In this document: positions 21,340-29,878 of the stretch, one piece after another
Numbering within the stretch: position 1 is the stretch's first letter
How the letters are laid out: each line of letters starts with the position of its first letter
Assembly (NCBI RefSeq): GCF_001429545.1
Contig: NZ_LMSP01000047.1
Coordinates: forward strand, 1,829-65,828
From: Paenibacillus sp. Soil787
Lineage (GTDB): Bacteria > Bacillota > Bacilli > Paenibacillales > NBRC-103111
Direction of reading: 5' to 3'
Length of the DNA stretch: 64,000 nt
Notes under the pieces: generated by a model
Database searches by the model: none
Told to the model about the DNA's origin: nothing
What the model saw: the letters and a program-made list of their open reading frames with translations, nothing else
Translations under genes and position numbers: made by a program

Positions 21340-21831
21340 ATGGGGGAACTGTTTGGCCTTGATGTTGGGGTCATCGTATTAACTTGTCTCGCATTAATTG
21401 TTGTGCTATTTATTTTCATATTAATTGTATCAATAAAATTAGCATCCTTGCGTAAACAATATACACAAATGATGAACGGCTCAAAAGCAGAAAATATGGA
21501 ACAGCTCATAATTAATATGCAAAATGGCTTGAACGCGCAAAAGGCCGAATCAGCAGTGACTTCAGCCAAGGTTGAAACAATTCGTCAAGCATTGATGAAG
21601 ACGAAGTCTAAAGTCGCCATCCATCGTTATAACGCCTTCAATGAAGGTGGAAGTGATTTAAGCTTTACAATTGCGATATTGGATGATTATCAAGACGGGG
21701 TTATTTTAACGGGAATTCATAGCCGCGAGCAGATGTATATGTACGCCAAACCAATTCAGAATGCACAATCAACTTATACGCTAAGCCCTGAAGAAAAAGA
21801 AGCGATTAATCAAACTTTAAAGCAGCCGTAG
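21340..21831 (+). CDS. DUF4446 family membrane-anchored protein
   Basis: The 163-residue protein has one N-terminal membrane segment (about residues 8-32), a coiled-coil-like stretch (ASLRKQYTQMMNGSKAENMEQL), and a compact C-terminal domain with RYNAFNEGGSDLSFTIAILDDYQDGVILTGIHSRE split across the DUF4446 signature. The family is common next to spo0J in Firmicutes and has no established function. Its 3' end overlaps the convergent yyaC-like gene by 26 bases. Confidence 0.85.
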   Translation: MGELFGLDVGVIVLTCLALIVVLFIFILIVSIKLASLRKQYTQMMNGSKAENMEQLIINMQNGLNAQKAESAVTSAKVETIRQALMKTKSKVAIHRYNAFNEGGSDLSFTIAILDDYQDGVILTGIHSREQMYMYAKPIQNAQSTYTLSPEEKEAINQTLKQP

Positions 21832-22429
21832 CATTAGGTGTATAAGATTGTGTGCGACGCAAAGCAGAATGAAGTGCATCACCAATAATATTGGCCATAT
21901 TCATGACTAAGCTAAGCCGCGTGTTCTGCAGGACGAAATACTCCATAAATCCACCGACATTTACAATTCCGGTAACATGGATGTCACCAACTGGAGGTAA
22001 ATCTTTATTAACACCGGCGCCTGGTTTAAGAGGTCCATCTGCAACCTGAATGCAACCGACGCTGGAAACTTGACCAAGGCAAGCATCGATGGCAACGATG
22101 AAGGGATTTTGAAATTGGTTATGAATTTTATCAACGGTTTCAGCTAAATTCATAGCATGGACAGGCTCATCTAAAGTACCGAAAAGATGGAGGTTGCGGA
22201 GGTTGGTTGTTCGGTTCAAATGAGAGCCAACTAATGGTCCTAAGGAATCGCCAGTAGAACGATCGGTTCCAACACATATGATGACGATAGGTTGATAGGT
22301 TGGTAGTTTGCTAAAGATGGTCTGTAAATGCTTTGAGAGAAGAAAAGGGGTATCGGCATCTGTATGTTGAATCTTTAGTGGTTCTAGAACCGCTTGTTTC
22401 ACTCCATCGAAACCAAATTGGAATTTCAT
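21806..22429 (-). CDS. yyaC: Spore protease YyaC family (DUF1256)
   Basis: The 207-residue protein contains the family motif VIICVGTDRSTGDSLGPLVGSHL at about 60-82, and FVAIDACLGQVSSVG, both typical of GPR-like YyaC. YyaC is a sporulation protein related to the germination protease; in B. subtilis it sits in the same segment near spo0J. It is transcribed against its neighbours, as expected of a sporulation-controlled monocistronic gene. Catalytic activity is inferred from the family. Confidence 0.9.
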   Translation of the reverse strand: MKFQFGFDGVKQAVLEPLKIQHTDADTPFLLSKHLQTIFSKLPTYQPIVIICVGTDRSTGDSLGPLVGSHLNRTTNLRNLHLFGTLDEPVHAMNLAETVDKIHNQFQNPFIVAIDACLGQVSSVGCIQVADGPLKPGAGVNKDLPPVGDIHVTGIVNVGGFMEYFVLQNTRLSLVMNMANIIGDALHSALRRTQSYTPNATAALKFD

Positions 22430-22525
22430 CGTATCCCTCCAAATGTTGCTACTTTTTTTACTAGTATATGGAGAGATAGGGACATTTATACGTAGAAGAG
22501 GGGGATTTCCCTGAAACTTTCAATC

Positions 22526-22762
22526 ATGTTGCTAGCATTCGATTCTACTCAACAAGCACTAAGGGCAGAAATGCTGCTAGAGTATGCAGATATCGAAATC
22601 GACATAAGGCCAACTCCGAAAGAAATCACAGCGGGTTGTGCACTATCTATCGAATTCCCTGGAGAGAATTTAGAGCAAGTAAGAGACATTATTCATTCTG
22701 AGAATGTGGAAATCAGAGGCATCTATTTTAAAAATGAGGATAAATATGTTACGATGGAATGA
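22526..22762 (+). CDS. DUF3343 family small protein
   Basis: The 78-residue protein (LLAFDSTQQALRAEMLL, then PTPKEITAGCALSIEF) matches DUF3343, a small family found in Firmicutes and often encoded near sulfur or redox genes, function unknown. The ATG at 22526 has no ribosome site at proper distance. AGAGGGGG is 21 bases upstream and correctly spaced for an in-frame CTG at 22511, which would give MKLSIMLLAFDST, closer to family N-termini. The true start may therefore be the non-standard CTG. Confidence 0.8.
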   Translation: MLLAFDSTQQALRAEMLLEYADIEIDIRPTPKEITAGCALSIEFPGENLEQVRDIIHSENVEIRGIYFKNEDKYVTME

Positions 22763-22780
22763 AATTAAGGGGGGCTGCAC

Positions 22781-23620
22781 ATGGCCTTTGTAACCAAATT
22801 TTTTATGGATTTAACTCAATGGATAAACGAACATATAACTAAGCCGGAAATGATAGCTTCGATATTTTGGATTATCGTTAAAATTATATTAATCTATGTT
22901 GTGGCAAAAATTTGCATAAAAATAGCTGATAAAACAATTGCTCATATGATGTCGGCAAGAGACAAGTCTCCGTTGAAATTTGATAGAAGAAGAACGAACA
23001 CAATAGGAAGTCTCATACATAATCTAATAGCTTACACGATCAATCTCATATGTATTATGCTGATACTAGGGCAGGTGGGATTAAACATAGGCCCGTTACT
23101 TGCTGGAGCAGGTGTACTTGGACTAGCAATAGGTTTCGGGGCACAGAGTTTGGTGAAAGATGTAATAACAGGGTTCTTCATCATCTTTGAGGATCAATTC
23201 GGAGTAGGGGATGTCATTCAAATTGATTCATTCAAAGGTACAGTAGAAGAAATCGGGATTAGAGTGACACGAATCAAGAGTTGGACTGGTGAAGTGCATA
23301 TTATTCCGAATGGGAATATCAAACAAGTCACTAATTTTTCTACCTACAACTCACTTGCAGTAGTTGATGTAACGATTCCTCTTTATTTGGATATAGATAA
23401 AGCGACAGAAATTCTCAAGGAAACGGTGAAGGAAGTTCAACTTCTAACCGATGATATTGTGAAAGAACCTGAGGTGCTTGGTGTTCAGATGGTGGGTACG
23501 ACGGATTTGAAAATTCGCATTATCGCGGAGTGCAAGCCGACAAGACAATTTAATGTTACTAGACTTTTGAATATCGAGATTAAAAAGCGGCTCAATATCA
23601 CGCAAATAGAAGTGATATAA
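22781..23620 (+). CDS. MscS family mechanosensitive ion channel
   Basis: The 279-residue protein has three membrane segments in the first 130 residues. The pore-lining third helix is LGLAIGFGAQSLVKDVITG, followed by the beta domain signature FEDQFGVGDVIQIDSFKGTVEEIGIR and a C-terminal vestibule domain. Channels of this kind release solutes on hypo-osmotic shock. The ribosome site GGGGGG is clear. It probably forms a unit with the DUF3343 and DUF951 genes. Confidence 0.9.
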   Translation: MAFVTKFFMDLTQWINEHITKPEMIASIFWIIVKIILIYVVAKICIKIADKTIAHMMSARDKSPLKFDRRRTNTIGSLIHNLIAYTINLICIMLILGQVGLNIGPLLAGAGVLGLAIGFGAQSLVKDVITGFFIIFEDQFGVGDVIQIDSFKGTVEEIGIRVTRIKSWTGEVHIIPNGNIKQVTNFSTYNSLAVVDVTIPLYLDIDKATEILKETVKEVQLLTDDIVKEPEVLGVQMVGTTDLKIRIIAECKPTRQFNVTRLLNIEIKKRLNITQIEVI

Positions 23621-23667
23621 CCCAAGAAGATTATGTCCATAAATTCGGAAAAGGCGGTGGCAGACGA

Positions 23668-23883
23668 ATGGAGAAGAAGCAGTATCAGCTTGGCGATATT
23701 GTGCAAATGAAAAAGCCCCATCCGTGTGGCACCAATGAAATGGAAGTCATTCGGATGGGCATGGATATTCGGATTAAATGTGTAGGCTGTAAACACAGTG
23801 TGCTAGTGCCGAGAACGAAGTTCGAAAGTAAGCTGAAAAAAGTAATCCGATCGAATACAGAGGTACAAGAAGAGTCCTCCTAA
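23668..23883 (+). CDS. DUF951 family protein
   Basis: The 71-residue protein begins with YQLGDIVQMKKPHPCGTNEMEV and contains IRIKCVGCKHSVLVPRTKFE, the DUF951 signature with conserved cysteines (PCG and CVGC). The family occurs almost exclusively in Firmicutes near the origin; its function is not established, but the fold is OB/zinc-ribbon-like. An overlapping GGCGGTGG ribosome site precedes the start. Confidence 0.9.
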   Translation: MEKKQYQLGDIVQMKKPHPCGTNEMEVIRMGMDIRIKCVGCKHSVLVPRTKFESKLKKVIRSNTEVQEESS

Positions 23884-23886
23884 AGG

Positions 23887-23923
23887 GTTCAGGAAAAACA
23901 CTTGCGAGAGCCTGACTTTTTTG
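23887..23923 (+). terminator. Terminator after the DUF951 gene
   Basis: GTTCAGG pairs with CCTGAC, with one bulged base, followed by TTTTTT. Confidence 0.7.
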
Positions 23924-23952
23924 ATACAATAAGTCCTGTTCTCGCTTTTCGT

Positions 23953-24040
23953 GGAAAGGTACCCAAGTGGTCCAAGGGGGCTGACTCGAAATCAGTTAGG
24001 CGTCGCGAGGCGTGCGTGGGTTCGACTCCCACTCTTTCCG
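23953..24040 (+). tRNA. tRNA-Ser (anticodon CGA)
   Basis: An 88-base class II tRNA. The acceptor stem GGAAAGG pairs with TCTTTCC, with discriminator G. The anticodon stem-loop CTGA-CTCGAAA-TCAG gives anticodon CGA at 23987-23989, reading UCG. A long variable arm (GGCGTCGCGAGGCGTGC) marks it as serine, and the T arm is GTGGG-TTCGACT-CCCAC. The CCA end is not encoded. It appears to be a single gene with its own terminator downstream. Confidence 0.95.
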
Positions 24041-24072
24041 TACTCTAGTGGAATCAAAGCGTGAAACAAATT

Positions 24073-24114
24073 AAGAGCCTTTTACGTCTATAAGACGTAG
24101 AGGGCTCTTTTGCT
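24073..24114 (+). terminator. Terminator after tRNA-Ser
   Basis: GAGCC....ACGTC pairs with GACGT....GGCTC around a TATAA loop, followed by TTTTGCTTTT. Confidence 0.85.
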
Positions 24115-24198
24115 TTTGCAGGTAGGGAATAAAAGGTAAGGAAAGGAAGCAAAATAACCCCATATTTAGGCGTAGGTAAAATGAGGAGGTAGAATGAT

Positions 24199-24630
24199 AT
24201 GAGAATTTGGGTGATGATGCTTCTGGTGCTGGCTATGGTCGTCACAGGGTGCTCCAAGAAGAATGTGGGAAGCACAGCAAGTCCAACTCCTGGAGTGACT
24301 GTACAGCCTTCTGCAGGGGCTTCAGCGACGCCTGGCGGGACAAGCAGTCCAGCGGGAGGAGCAGCTGCTACTGCGACACCAAAAGCCAGCGACAATACGG
24401 CGAAAGATGAGCCGCTTCCTAAGATAACGAAGGAACAGGCCGATAAAATAAGCATGACAGGCAACTACGATGATGTGGTGAAGTTGACAGGATCCAAAGG
24501 TAAGCTGGTTAAAGATGAGAATGGAAAGAAGACGTATGATTTCGAGATATCCAATCAACCTGGTTATTATGTGCAGCTCGTTTTCTTTGCGGATGGTAAG
24601 ATATCGGAGAAGCGCGTTTATCAGAAATAA
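24199..24630 (+). CDS. Small lipoprotein with Pro/Ser/Thr/Ala linker
   Basis: The 143-residue protein has a lipoprotein signal with lipobox VVTGC (Cys18), a low-complexity linker rich in Ala, Gly, Pro, Ser and Thr to about residue 70, and a small C-terminal domain (EQADKISMTGNYDDVVKL, then YYVQLVFFADGKISEKRVYQK) of the kind seen in BamE/SmpA-like folds. It should be anchored on the outer face of the membrane. No function is recognised. The ribosome site is GAGGAGG, and a strong bidirectional hairpin follows. Confidence 0.8.
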   Translation: MRIWVMMLLVLAMVVTGCSKKNVGSTASPTPGVTVQPSAGASATPGGTSSPAGGAAATATPKASDNTAKDEPLPKITKEQADKISMTGNYDDVVKLTGSKGKLVKDENGKKTYDFEISNQPGYYVQLVFFADGKISEKRVYQK

Positions 24631-24640
24631 TGAGAACAAA

Positions 24641-24676
24641 AAAGGCCGCACACCCAACTGGGTTGTGTGGCCCTTC
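24641..24676. terminator. Bidirectional terminator between convergent genes
   Basis: GGCCGCACACCCA pairs with TGGGTTGTGTGGCC; A-rich sequence on the left and T-rich on the right allow it to serve both the lipoprotein gene and the beta-helix gene. Confidence 0.8.
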
Positions 24677-24680
24677 TTCC

Positions 24681-26060
24681 TCATAGGGTAGAAGTGTTTG
24701 TATTTGTGCCTTTATCGAAAATGTTCTCGCCATTGCCTGAACCCATATTGCCAAAGAGGATGGTTTCTCGGCAATTAGCATTCGCGATGCGGATGGGTGC
24801 TTTGGTACAATTGTTTAGGCTATTACCCGTAATCTGATTGCTATCCGAGTACGAACCGCTATCTTTGCCATCGGAAGCGATCACGATACCGTCTGCTTTG
24901 CAATTACGAATAGAATTTTGACGAATCTGATTATCATAAGCATTAATGAGGGCAATACCATTATTACCTATAGCTTGGAGCTGGTTATTGGAAATGATAT
25001 TGTCATGAGGGCGTTTTTGTTCGGTGTCTGCTTGTCCCACTAATTGAATACCAATATCATCGATATCATTTAGCATATTAGCAGTAATCATATTGGAGAT
25101 ACAGTGCCCTTTGAGGCGGATGCCATAAGTATAACCATTATTACCGCTTGAATTTATAAAATTCTCAATAATGTTATCGCAAAGAGTATTAAATTGACAT
25201 GGTTCTTCTTTGGGACCGGATATAAGATCAATGCCAGACTGATAGCATTTCTGCATGCGATTCCTTGCGATGACAGAACGACTGCTGCCATTGGTCAAAG
25301 TGATACACGTTTGAAACAGCATGTTGAATTGATTTTGCACAAAATGATGATTCTTACCATTACTGCACCAGATGCCATAACCTTGGGTATCGTAATCCAG
25401 CGTTCCGATGATGTTATCGAAGGTACAGTTTTCGACAACAACTCGATTAGAATCAACAGATTTTACGCCATTATCGATCATTGAAAAAGTACAGTCTGTA
25501 ATGGTAATGTCGGCAGCTTGGTCAAGCGTAATTCCGCATTCAATTCGTGGAACCGAGGCGTTTCCGAAGGAACCAATCCCTTGAAAGGACAACCCTTGGA
25601 TATGCACATGCTGAACCGCAGATAAGTTAAGAAGACCGAATTTATGGGTGGATGACCGAAGGATGCTGCTGCTGCCGGCCCCCATTAAGGTAATATTCGC
25701 GCTCACGCGTAAGGGTATCTTAAGGAAGTACATGCCAGGCGGGATGTAAACGATGCCACCTGATAGAGCTGCAGTATCGATTGCGCTTTGGATGTAAGGA
25801 GCATCGTCCTCATCATAGCGACGGTTGCCGCGGGCTCCGAAATCTTTGACATTATAGAAGAGAGTGGAAGAGGTTGCCGCATGCGCTTTATTGCTAGGCA
25901 AGAACAAGTCCCCGGCTGCTAAGGCAATGCCCGCTGCACCTAGTGTAGATAATAGCTTTCTACGACTAAGAGAGGATGTGGATGAAGAGGGTAGATCACT
26001 AGCTAGATTAATAGAATGAGACTCAAGCTGCTTTTGTCTATTTTCGTCCAAAAAGTTCAC
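24681..26060 (-). CDS. Tat-exported right-handed beta-helix (pectate-lyase-3-like) protein
   Basis: The 459-residue protein has a long N-region and a twin-arginine motif SRRKLL (Arg33-Arg34), a hydrophobic stretch and an AHA cleavage site near residue 61. The mature part opens with VKDFGARGNRRYDEDDAPYIQSAID and GGIVYIPPGMYFL, the usual start of pectate_lyase_3 beta-helices, followed by about ten parallel-beta-helix rungs (N-x-I/V patterns such as NQITGNSLNNC). Such proteins usually act on polysaccharide, either as lyases or as binding modules; substrate and activity cannot be read here. It ends ten bases after the shared terminator. Confidence 0.85.
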   Translation of the reverse strand: MNFLDENRQKQLESHSINLASDLPSSSTSSLSRRKLLSTLGAAGIALAAGDLFLPSNKAHAATSSTLFYNVKDFGARGNRRYDEDDAPYIQSAIDTAALSGGIVYIPPGMYFLKIPLRVSANITLMGAGSSSILRSSTHKFGLLNLSAVQHVHIQGLSFQGIGSFGNASVPRIECGITLDQAADITITDCTFSMIDNGVKSVDSNRVVVENCTFDNIIGTLDYDTQGYGIWCSNGKNHHFVQNQFNMLFQTCITLTNGSSRSVIARNRMQKCYQSGIDLISGPKEEPCQFNTLCDNIIENFINSSGNNGYTYGIRLKGHCISNMITANMLNDIDDIGIQLVGQADTEQKRPHDNIISNNQLQAIGNNGIALINAYDNQIRQNSIRNCKADGIVIASDGKDSGSYSDSNQITGNSLNNCTKAPIRIANANCRETILFGNMGSGNGENIFDKGTNTNTSTL

Positions 26061-26128
26061 CTCATATAAAGATTGGTAGATATAGTAAATTATAAAACAA
26101 AGTAAGCAAGCCGGAAAGAGTAGCCAAT

Positions 26129-26213
26129 GATAAACGACTCCGTCGTCCTTCAGGGACGAGCGCGTTTGTCAAGGTAGATGCGAAGCAAAAGTATAAAAAT
26201 TATACTTTCTTAT
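26129..26213 (-). repeat. Dispersed intergenic palindromic repeat, long form (copy B)
   Basis: On the minus strand this reads GACAAACGCGCTCGTCCC, TGAAGGACGACGGAGTCG, TTTATC, with the same left extension as copy A (AGAAAGTATA, TATACTTTTGCTTCGCATC). It lies in the gap between the beta-helix gene and the next minus-strand gene. Confidence 0.7.
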
Positions 26214-26227
26214 CTACGTACAAAAAC

Positions 26228-26264
26228 ATAAAAACCCCTGAACATTTCGTTCAGAGGTTTTTCC
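26228..26264 (-). terminator. Terminator of the small membrane-protein gene
   Basis: CCTCTGAAC and GTTCAGGGG pair around a GAAAT loop on the minus strand and are followed by TTTTTATG. Confidence 0.8.
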
Positions 26265-26284
26265 AAGCTACAAGTGTCATACGA

Positions 26285-26557
26285 CTAATGACTTCTATCC
26301 CGCCGTCTGTAGCTGACAGAGAAACGGTCAATGATATACCCAACCAGGGCCCATGAGGCGATCGTTAACGCATAAATGATGAGCATTTTAAACATAGAAA
26401 TCTCATAGATGTTCGTAAATGTTGAAGCAAACCATGCTGGTACACTGAGCGCGTAGAACAGCATATAAAAAGCATCATGATCATGAAATAAATAATGAAC
26501 CAAGCACAAGGCAGCACCTAGGAAGGTAAACAGCCAGGTAAACGTGTTAGTTCTCAT
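26285..26557 (-). CDS. Small three-helix membrane protein, unknown function
   Basis: The 90-residue protein is mostly hydrophobic, with three predicted membrane spans (about residues 6-24, 29-47 and 55-77), a His/Asp-rich turn HYLFHDHDAFYM between the first two, and a basic tail SYRRRDRSH. I do not recognise a family. It has a reasonable ribosome site (AGGAGAATGAG) and its own terminator, so it is likely a real gene. Confidence 0.65.
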   Translation of the reverse strand: MRTNTFTWLFTFLGAALCLVHYLFHDHDAFYMLFYALSVPAWFASTFTNIYEISMFKMLIIYALTIASWALVGYIIDRFSVSYRRRDRSH

Positions 26558-26582
26558 AGCTCATTCTCCTAGTCATGGGAAC

Positions 26583-26774
26583 TTATTTTAGCGTTATCTT
26601 TTTTCGATGCCATTTTCGATTGTGATTACTATTTTCCGGGAAAGTGTCACCTTTTTTCAATGTAACGGTTTTGGGATTGTTGATGCCCATGTGAAAAGAA
26701 TTTTCGCCAATTTCCATATACTCGCCGTCGTTAGGAACATGATCGCCAGCATTGAATTCTGTCCATTCACCCAC
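26583..26774 (-). CDS. YjzC family protein
   Basis: The protein (GEWTEFNAGDHVPNDGEYME, GDTFPENSNHNRKWHRKK) matches the small YjzC family of Bacillales, whose B. subtilis member has the same PNNG-Y-EIGE and FPETSNHNRLW motifs. Function is unknown. I use GTG at 26774, preceded by AAGAGGTG at normal spacing; the GTG nine bases upstream overlaps that ribosome site. Confidence 0.8.
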   Translation of the reverse strand: MGEWTEFNAGDHVPNDGEYMEIGENSFHMGINNPKTVTLKKGDTFPENSNHNRKWHRKKITLK

Positions 26775-26953
26775 GATGATCACCTCTTCTTAAGAATAAC
26801 AATCGTGATTAGATTACCCCTTTGGATGGGAAGCATGTATGAATCCCATTACCAGCTTCCTCCTTCGCAATTTATTAGAGAAAAACTTGTAATCTGTCGC
26901 TCGATTTGCTATAGTATTCAGGTGCGAGTTTTGAATAAGAATCCTCGCTCCTT

Positions 26954-26990
26954 GCTCCTTCGCTTGTCTGACAAGCTTGAATAGGAGCCG
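26954..26990 (+). promoter_or_regulatory. Candidate S6:S18 autoregulatory leader of rpsF
   Basis: A two-tier hairpin (GCTCCT/AGGAGC outside, GCTTGT/ACAAGC inside) is followed at once by CCG, 26 bases before the rpsF start. Known S6:S18-binding leaders in Firmicutes have a hairpin with a conserved CCG element. The assignment rests on position and this partial resemblance. Confidence 0.4.
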
Positions 26991-27015
26991 CTTAGTCCAA
27001 AAGGAGGTGAAATAC

Positions 27016-27303
27016 ATGCGCAAATATGAACTGATGTACATCATTCGTACAGACGTTGAACAAGAAGTCGTTCAATCTACGGTAGAAAAGTTCCAAGGCA
27101 TCATCACGAACGGTGGGGGAGAAGTCTCCAAACATGACCTGATGGGCAAACGCCGTCTTGCGTATGAGATCAATAAGTTCCGTGACGGGCACTATGTGCT
27201 GGTACACTTCAACGCAGAACCTGCTGTTGTAACTGAACTTGATCGCGTACTTAAGATTTCGGACGAAGTTATTCGTCACTTAATCGTAAACGACGTAGCT
27301 TAA
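27016..27303 (+). CDS. rpsF: 30S ribosomal protein S6
   Basis: The 95-residue protein opens [19 protein letters not shown] and contains [23 protein letters not shown], the S6 core. S6 binds the central domain of 16S rRNA together with S18, which is encoded two genes downstream. The ORF is open further upstream, but an AAAGGAGGTG ribosome site fixes the start at 27016. It forms the conserved rpsF-ssb-rpsR operon. Confidence 0.97.
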   Translation: MRKYELMYIIRTDVEQEVVQSTVEKFQGIITNGGGEVSKHDLMGKRRLAYEINKFRDGHYVLVHFNAEPAVVTELDRVLKISDEVIRHLIVNDVA

Positions 27304-27337
27304 TTCATGCCAGTATTTTCGTCAGGAGGGTTATTCC

Positions 27338-27823
27338 ATGTTGAACCGTGTTATTCTTATCGGTCGATTGACCAAAGATCCAGAACTTCGTTATACACCA
27401 GCTGGCGTAGCTGTTACACAATTTACACTTGCAGTAGACCGCCCTTTCACGAACTCACAGTCGAAAGAACGGGAAGCGGACTTTATTAATATCGTCACGT
27501 GGAGGCAGCTTGCTGAAACATGCGCGAACTATTTACGTAAAGGTCGTTTAACAGCAGTGGAAGGACGTATTCAGGTACGGAATTACGACAACAATGAGGG
27601 CAAGCGCGTTTATGTGACCGAAGTTATTGCCGATAATGTACGTTTCCTTGAATCCAGCAACAGCGGCGGTAATCGCGAAGAAGGCGGATCATCTAACGCA
27701 AACGCAAGCTACGGCGGCGGAAGCGGCAGTGGCAATCGCGGCGGTGGATCACGCGAGCAGCAGGATCCTTTCATAGATGACGGAAAACCGATCGATATTT
27801 CCGATGATGATTTGCCATTCTAA
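27338..27823 (+). CDS. ssb: Single-stranded DNA-binding protein
   Basis: The 161-residue protein has an N-terminal OB-fold ([20 protein letters not shown]), a Gly/Ser/Asn-rich linker from about residue 108, and the acidic tip DISDDDLPF that recruits replication and repair partners. It sits between rpsF and rpsR, which links its expression to ribosomal protein synthesis. Confidence 0.98.
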   Translation: MLNRVILIGRLTKDPELRYTPAGVAVTQFTLAVDRPFTNSQSKEREADFINIVTWRQLAETCANYLRKGRLTAVEGRIQVRNYDNNEGKRVYVTEVIADNVRFLESSNSGGNREEGGSSNANASYGGGSGSGNRGGGSREQQDPFIDDGKPIDISDDDLPF

Positions 27824-27846
27824 AGTAGAAAGGACTGAACAAACTA

Positions 27847-28134
27847 ATGGCTTTCCAAAAAAGAGATAACAACAGTGAAGATCGCGGCGACCGCAAATTT
27901 GCTCCTCGTGGTAAAGGCGGTAAAGGTAAACGTCGTAAGGTTTGTTACTTCACAGTAAACAAAATCAAGCACATTGACTATAAAGATATTGAAACTCTTA
28001 AAAAGTTCATCAGTGAGCGCGGGAAGATTCTTCCTAGACGTGTAACTGGAACTTCCGCTAAGTACCAACGTGCATTGACGATCGCTATCAAGCGTTCCCG
28101 TACAATCGCATTGTTGCCTTACACAACGGAATAG
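27847..28134 (+). CDS. rpsR: 30S ribosomal protein S18
   Basis: The 95-residue basic protein contains [19 protein letters not shown] and [24 protein letters not shown], the S18 signature. The N-terminal extension rich in Arg, Asp, Gly and Lys is longer than in E. coli. It ends the rpsF operon and is followed by a terminator. Confidence 0.97.
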   Translation: MAFQKRDNNSEDRGDRKFAPRGKGGKGKRRKVCYFTVNKIKHIDYKDIETLKKFISERGKILPRRVTGTSAKYQRALTIAIKRSRTIALLPYTTE

Positions 28135-28144
28135 GTTTAAACCA

Positions 28145-28178
28145 AGAAGGCAGCTGTATCTTACGGCTGTCTTTTTTG
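28145..28178 (+). terminator. Terminator of the rpsF-ssb-rpsR operon
   Basis: GGCAGC.GTA and TAC.GCTGTC pair around a short loop, followed by TTTTTTGT. Confidence 0.8.
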
Positions 28179-28215
28179 TATGCCAAGAAGCAAACGACGA
28201 GGGGAGAAAGCAATC

Positions 28216-28554
28216 GTGAAAATCCACAAAGAGCAGGCGGAACATTACATATGGGGCGATGCTTGCGACGGCTGGTACCTTGAGCGGGATGCGGATAGGA
28301 CCATTATTCAAGAGCGTATGCCGGCGGGAGCGAGTGAAGTTAAGCATGTGCATCAAAAAGCGAAGCAGTTCTTCTTCATATTAAGTGGAGAAGCTAAGAT
28401 GTGGATAGAGGGTACGGACATCACCCTGAAGCCGCAGGAAGGTTGCACCATCTTACCCGGTATTCCGCATCAAATTCGTAACGAAACCTTGGATGATGTC
28501 GAATTTCTAGTGATTTCAACACCGTGGGCGCAAGGGGATCGAACAGCTCTGTAG
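28216..28554 (+). CDS. Cupin domain protein
   Basis: The 112-residue protein is a single small cupin. Motif 1 is HVHQKAKQFFFILSGEAKMW, with His residues in HxH and the later Gln-Phe-Phe, and motif 2 is LPGIPHQIRNE. The metal-binding histidines are partly conserved, so an enzymatic or sugar/metabolite-binding role are both possible. I chose GTG at 28216 with a GGGGAG ribosome site; the ATG at 28180 lies in the tail of the rpsR terminator. Substrate unknown. Confidence 0.82.
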   Translation: MKIHKEQAEHYIWGDACDGWYLERDADRTIIQERMPAGASEVKHVHQKAKQFFFILSGEAKMWIEGTDITLKPQEGCTILPGIPHQIRNETLDDVEFLVISTPWAQGDRTAL

Positions 28555-28582
28555 AGGCTTTCTTTTCTTGTGCCTATTTGTG

Positions 28583-28591
28583 GTATAATTG
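28583..28591 (+). promoter_or_regulatory. Extended -10 promoter element upstream of the MazG-like gene
   Basis: TGGTATAAT is an extended -10 (TGnTATAAT) about 40 bases before the TTG start at 28628. No good -35 is seen, which is compatible with an extended -10 promoter. Confidence 0.5.
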
Positions 28592-28627
28592 ATACAATAG
28601 TCATTGCTGAATGAGGAGAGATGACGG

Positions 28628-28939
28628 TTGCTGAATAGGGAAAAGGATGTTGACCTAGCCAGACGGGCCAAAGTCATTGAATGGCTCAAGACAGAAGTCG
28701 TAGATCATGTAGCTCACCTGCTCAAAGCCATATGGGAAGGCAGCAATGTGAAGATTGTAGATGGATTAGCCAGCTTAATTTCGAGCGGTTACATCCTAGG
28801 CAGAAGACTAGGCATTTCCTTTCACAGTTTAGACGAAGCTATTGTAGAGAAAATGAAAAAACACCGCCAAGAGGGCCATCAACTTGAGGACTGGTACGGC
28901 GACATTTCATCGCTAGAAGAACATTTACGTAAGAGGTGA
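28628..28939 (+). CDS. MazG-like family protein
   Basis: The 103-residue, all-alpha protein (RRAKVIEWLKTEVVDHVAHL, LISSGYILGRRLGISFHSLD) matches the MazG-like family of Bacillales, distantly related to MazG nucleotide pyrophosphohydrolases. The acidic metal-binding residues of true MazG are not obvious, so enzymatic activity is doubtful. TTG start with a GGAGAG site. It begins the group MazG-like, yybS, gdpP, rplI, closely spaced and probably co-transcribed. Confidence 0.8.
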   Translation: MLNREKDVDLARRAKVIEWLKTEVVDHVAHLLKAIWEGSNVKIVDGLASLISSGYILGRRLGISFHSLDEAIVEKMKKHRQEGHQLEDWYGDISSLEEHLRKR

Positions 28940-28945
28940 GCCCGG

Positions 28946-29860
28946 TTGGGGAAACAAGGTTGGCAAAGCATCATATGGAGCGCAGTGACGATCGTCTCAT
29001 TGCTATCTTTAATGACGCCTTTTATTATTTTCACATTTAGTTTTCTCATGATTCCAGTTCTGATGTTATATGTAAAATCAAGCACAAGGCGTTTCGTCAT
29101 TAGCTATGTGCTCAGCTTGCTCGTTGTTTATATCCTTACCCAATGGCAGGGAATATTCCTTATGTCGGTTTCTCTGTTCTTCTTACCGCCTGTTCTGGTC
29201 ATGGGTAACTTATATAAACGTAAAGCAGCGGCAAGATCTGTGTTAACGGCAGGCATTATCACGATTCTGGCAGAGTCTCTGGTGAGTCTTGTTATCGGGT
29301 ATGCGCTCGGATTTGATCCGATTGCCAGGTTCAAACAATTCATGATGGAAAGTATAGCGAGCATGCCTCTAGGGATCCGCGATATTTTGCCAAAAGATCA
29401 AGATTGGTATGTCAATTTCATTGTGCAAGTGATTCCTTTATATTTAATTTTCGTTGCCCTATTCTACACGTTCGTCTCCCACGGCATCAGCCGCTGGCTG
29501 CTCAACAAAACAGGAGAAGGGATTCCAGGATTGCGCCCGATGAGGGAGTGGATGCTGCAGAAATCGCTTGTCTGGATCTATTTAATTGTATTTGTATTAG
29601 ATTTATTTGTTAATCCGGCTTCAATTTCGATGATCTCTACGTTACTAATGAATGCGATGCCGCTGCTTATGCTAGTCTTTGCTATTCAGGCGATTTGCTT
29701 TCTATTCTTTGTTGCCCATGCGAACAAGTGGAAGCCTATACTGCCAATCGTAGCAATTGTATTCGTTTGTTTCATGCCTCCTTTATTTATCGTATACAGC
29801 TTATTAGGGGTATTTGATGTTGCGTTTCCAATCCGAGAACGGTTCAAGAAAAATATATAG
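28946..29860 (+). CDS. yybS: YybS family integral membrane protein (DUF2232)
   Basis: The 304-residue protein has about eight membrane segments and no large soluble domain; it matches DUF2232/YybS, always found upstream of gdpP in Bacillales. The fold is related to ECF-type S components, but no substrate is established. TTG start six bases after the MazG-like gene. Its invariable neighbourhood suggests a link to c-di-AMP turnover or envelope homeostasis, which is inference. Confidence 0.85.
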   Translation: MGKQGWQSIIWSAVTIVSLLSLMTPFIIFTFSFLMIPVLMLYVKSSTRRFVISYVLSLLVVYILTQWQGIFLMSVSLFFLPPVLVMGNLYKRKAAARSVLTAGIITILAESLVSLVIGYALGFDPIARFKQFMMESIASMPLGIRDILPKDQDWYVNFIVQVIPLYLIFVALFYTFVSHGISRWLLNKTGEGIPGLRPMREWMLQKSLVWIYLIVFVLDLFVNPASISMISTLLMNAMPLLMLVFAIQAICFLFFVAHANKWKPILPIVAIVFVCFMPPLFIVYSLLGVFDVAFPIRERFKKNI

Positions 29861-29878
29861 GATTAGGAGCTAGTTCGA

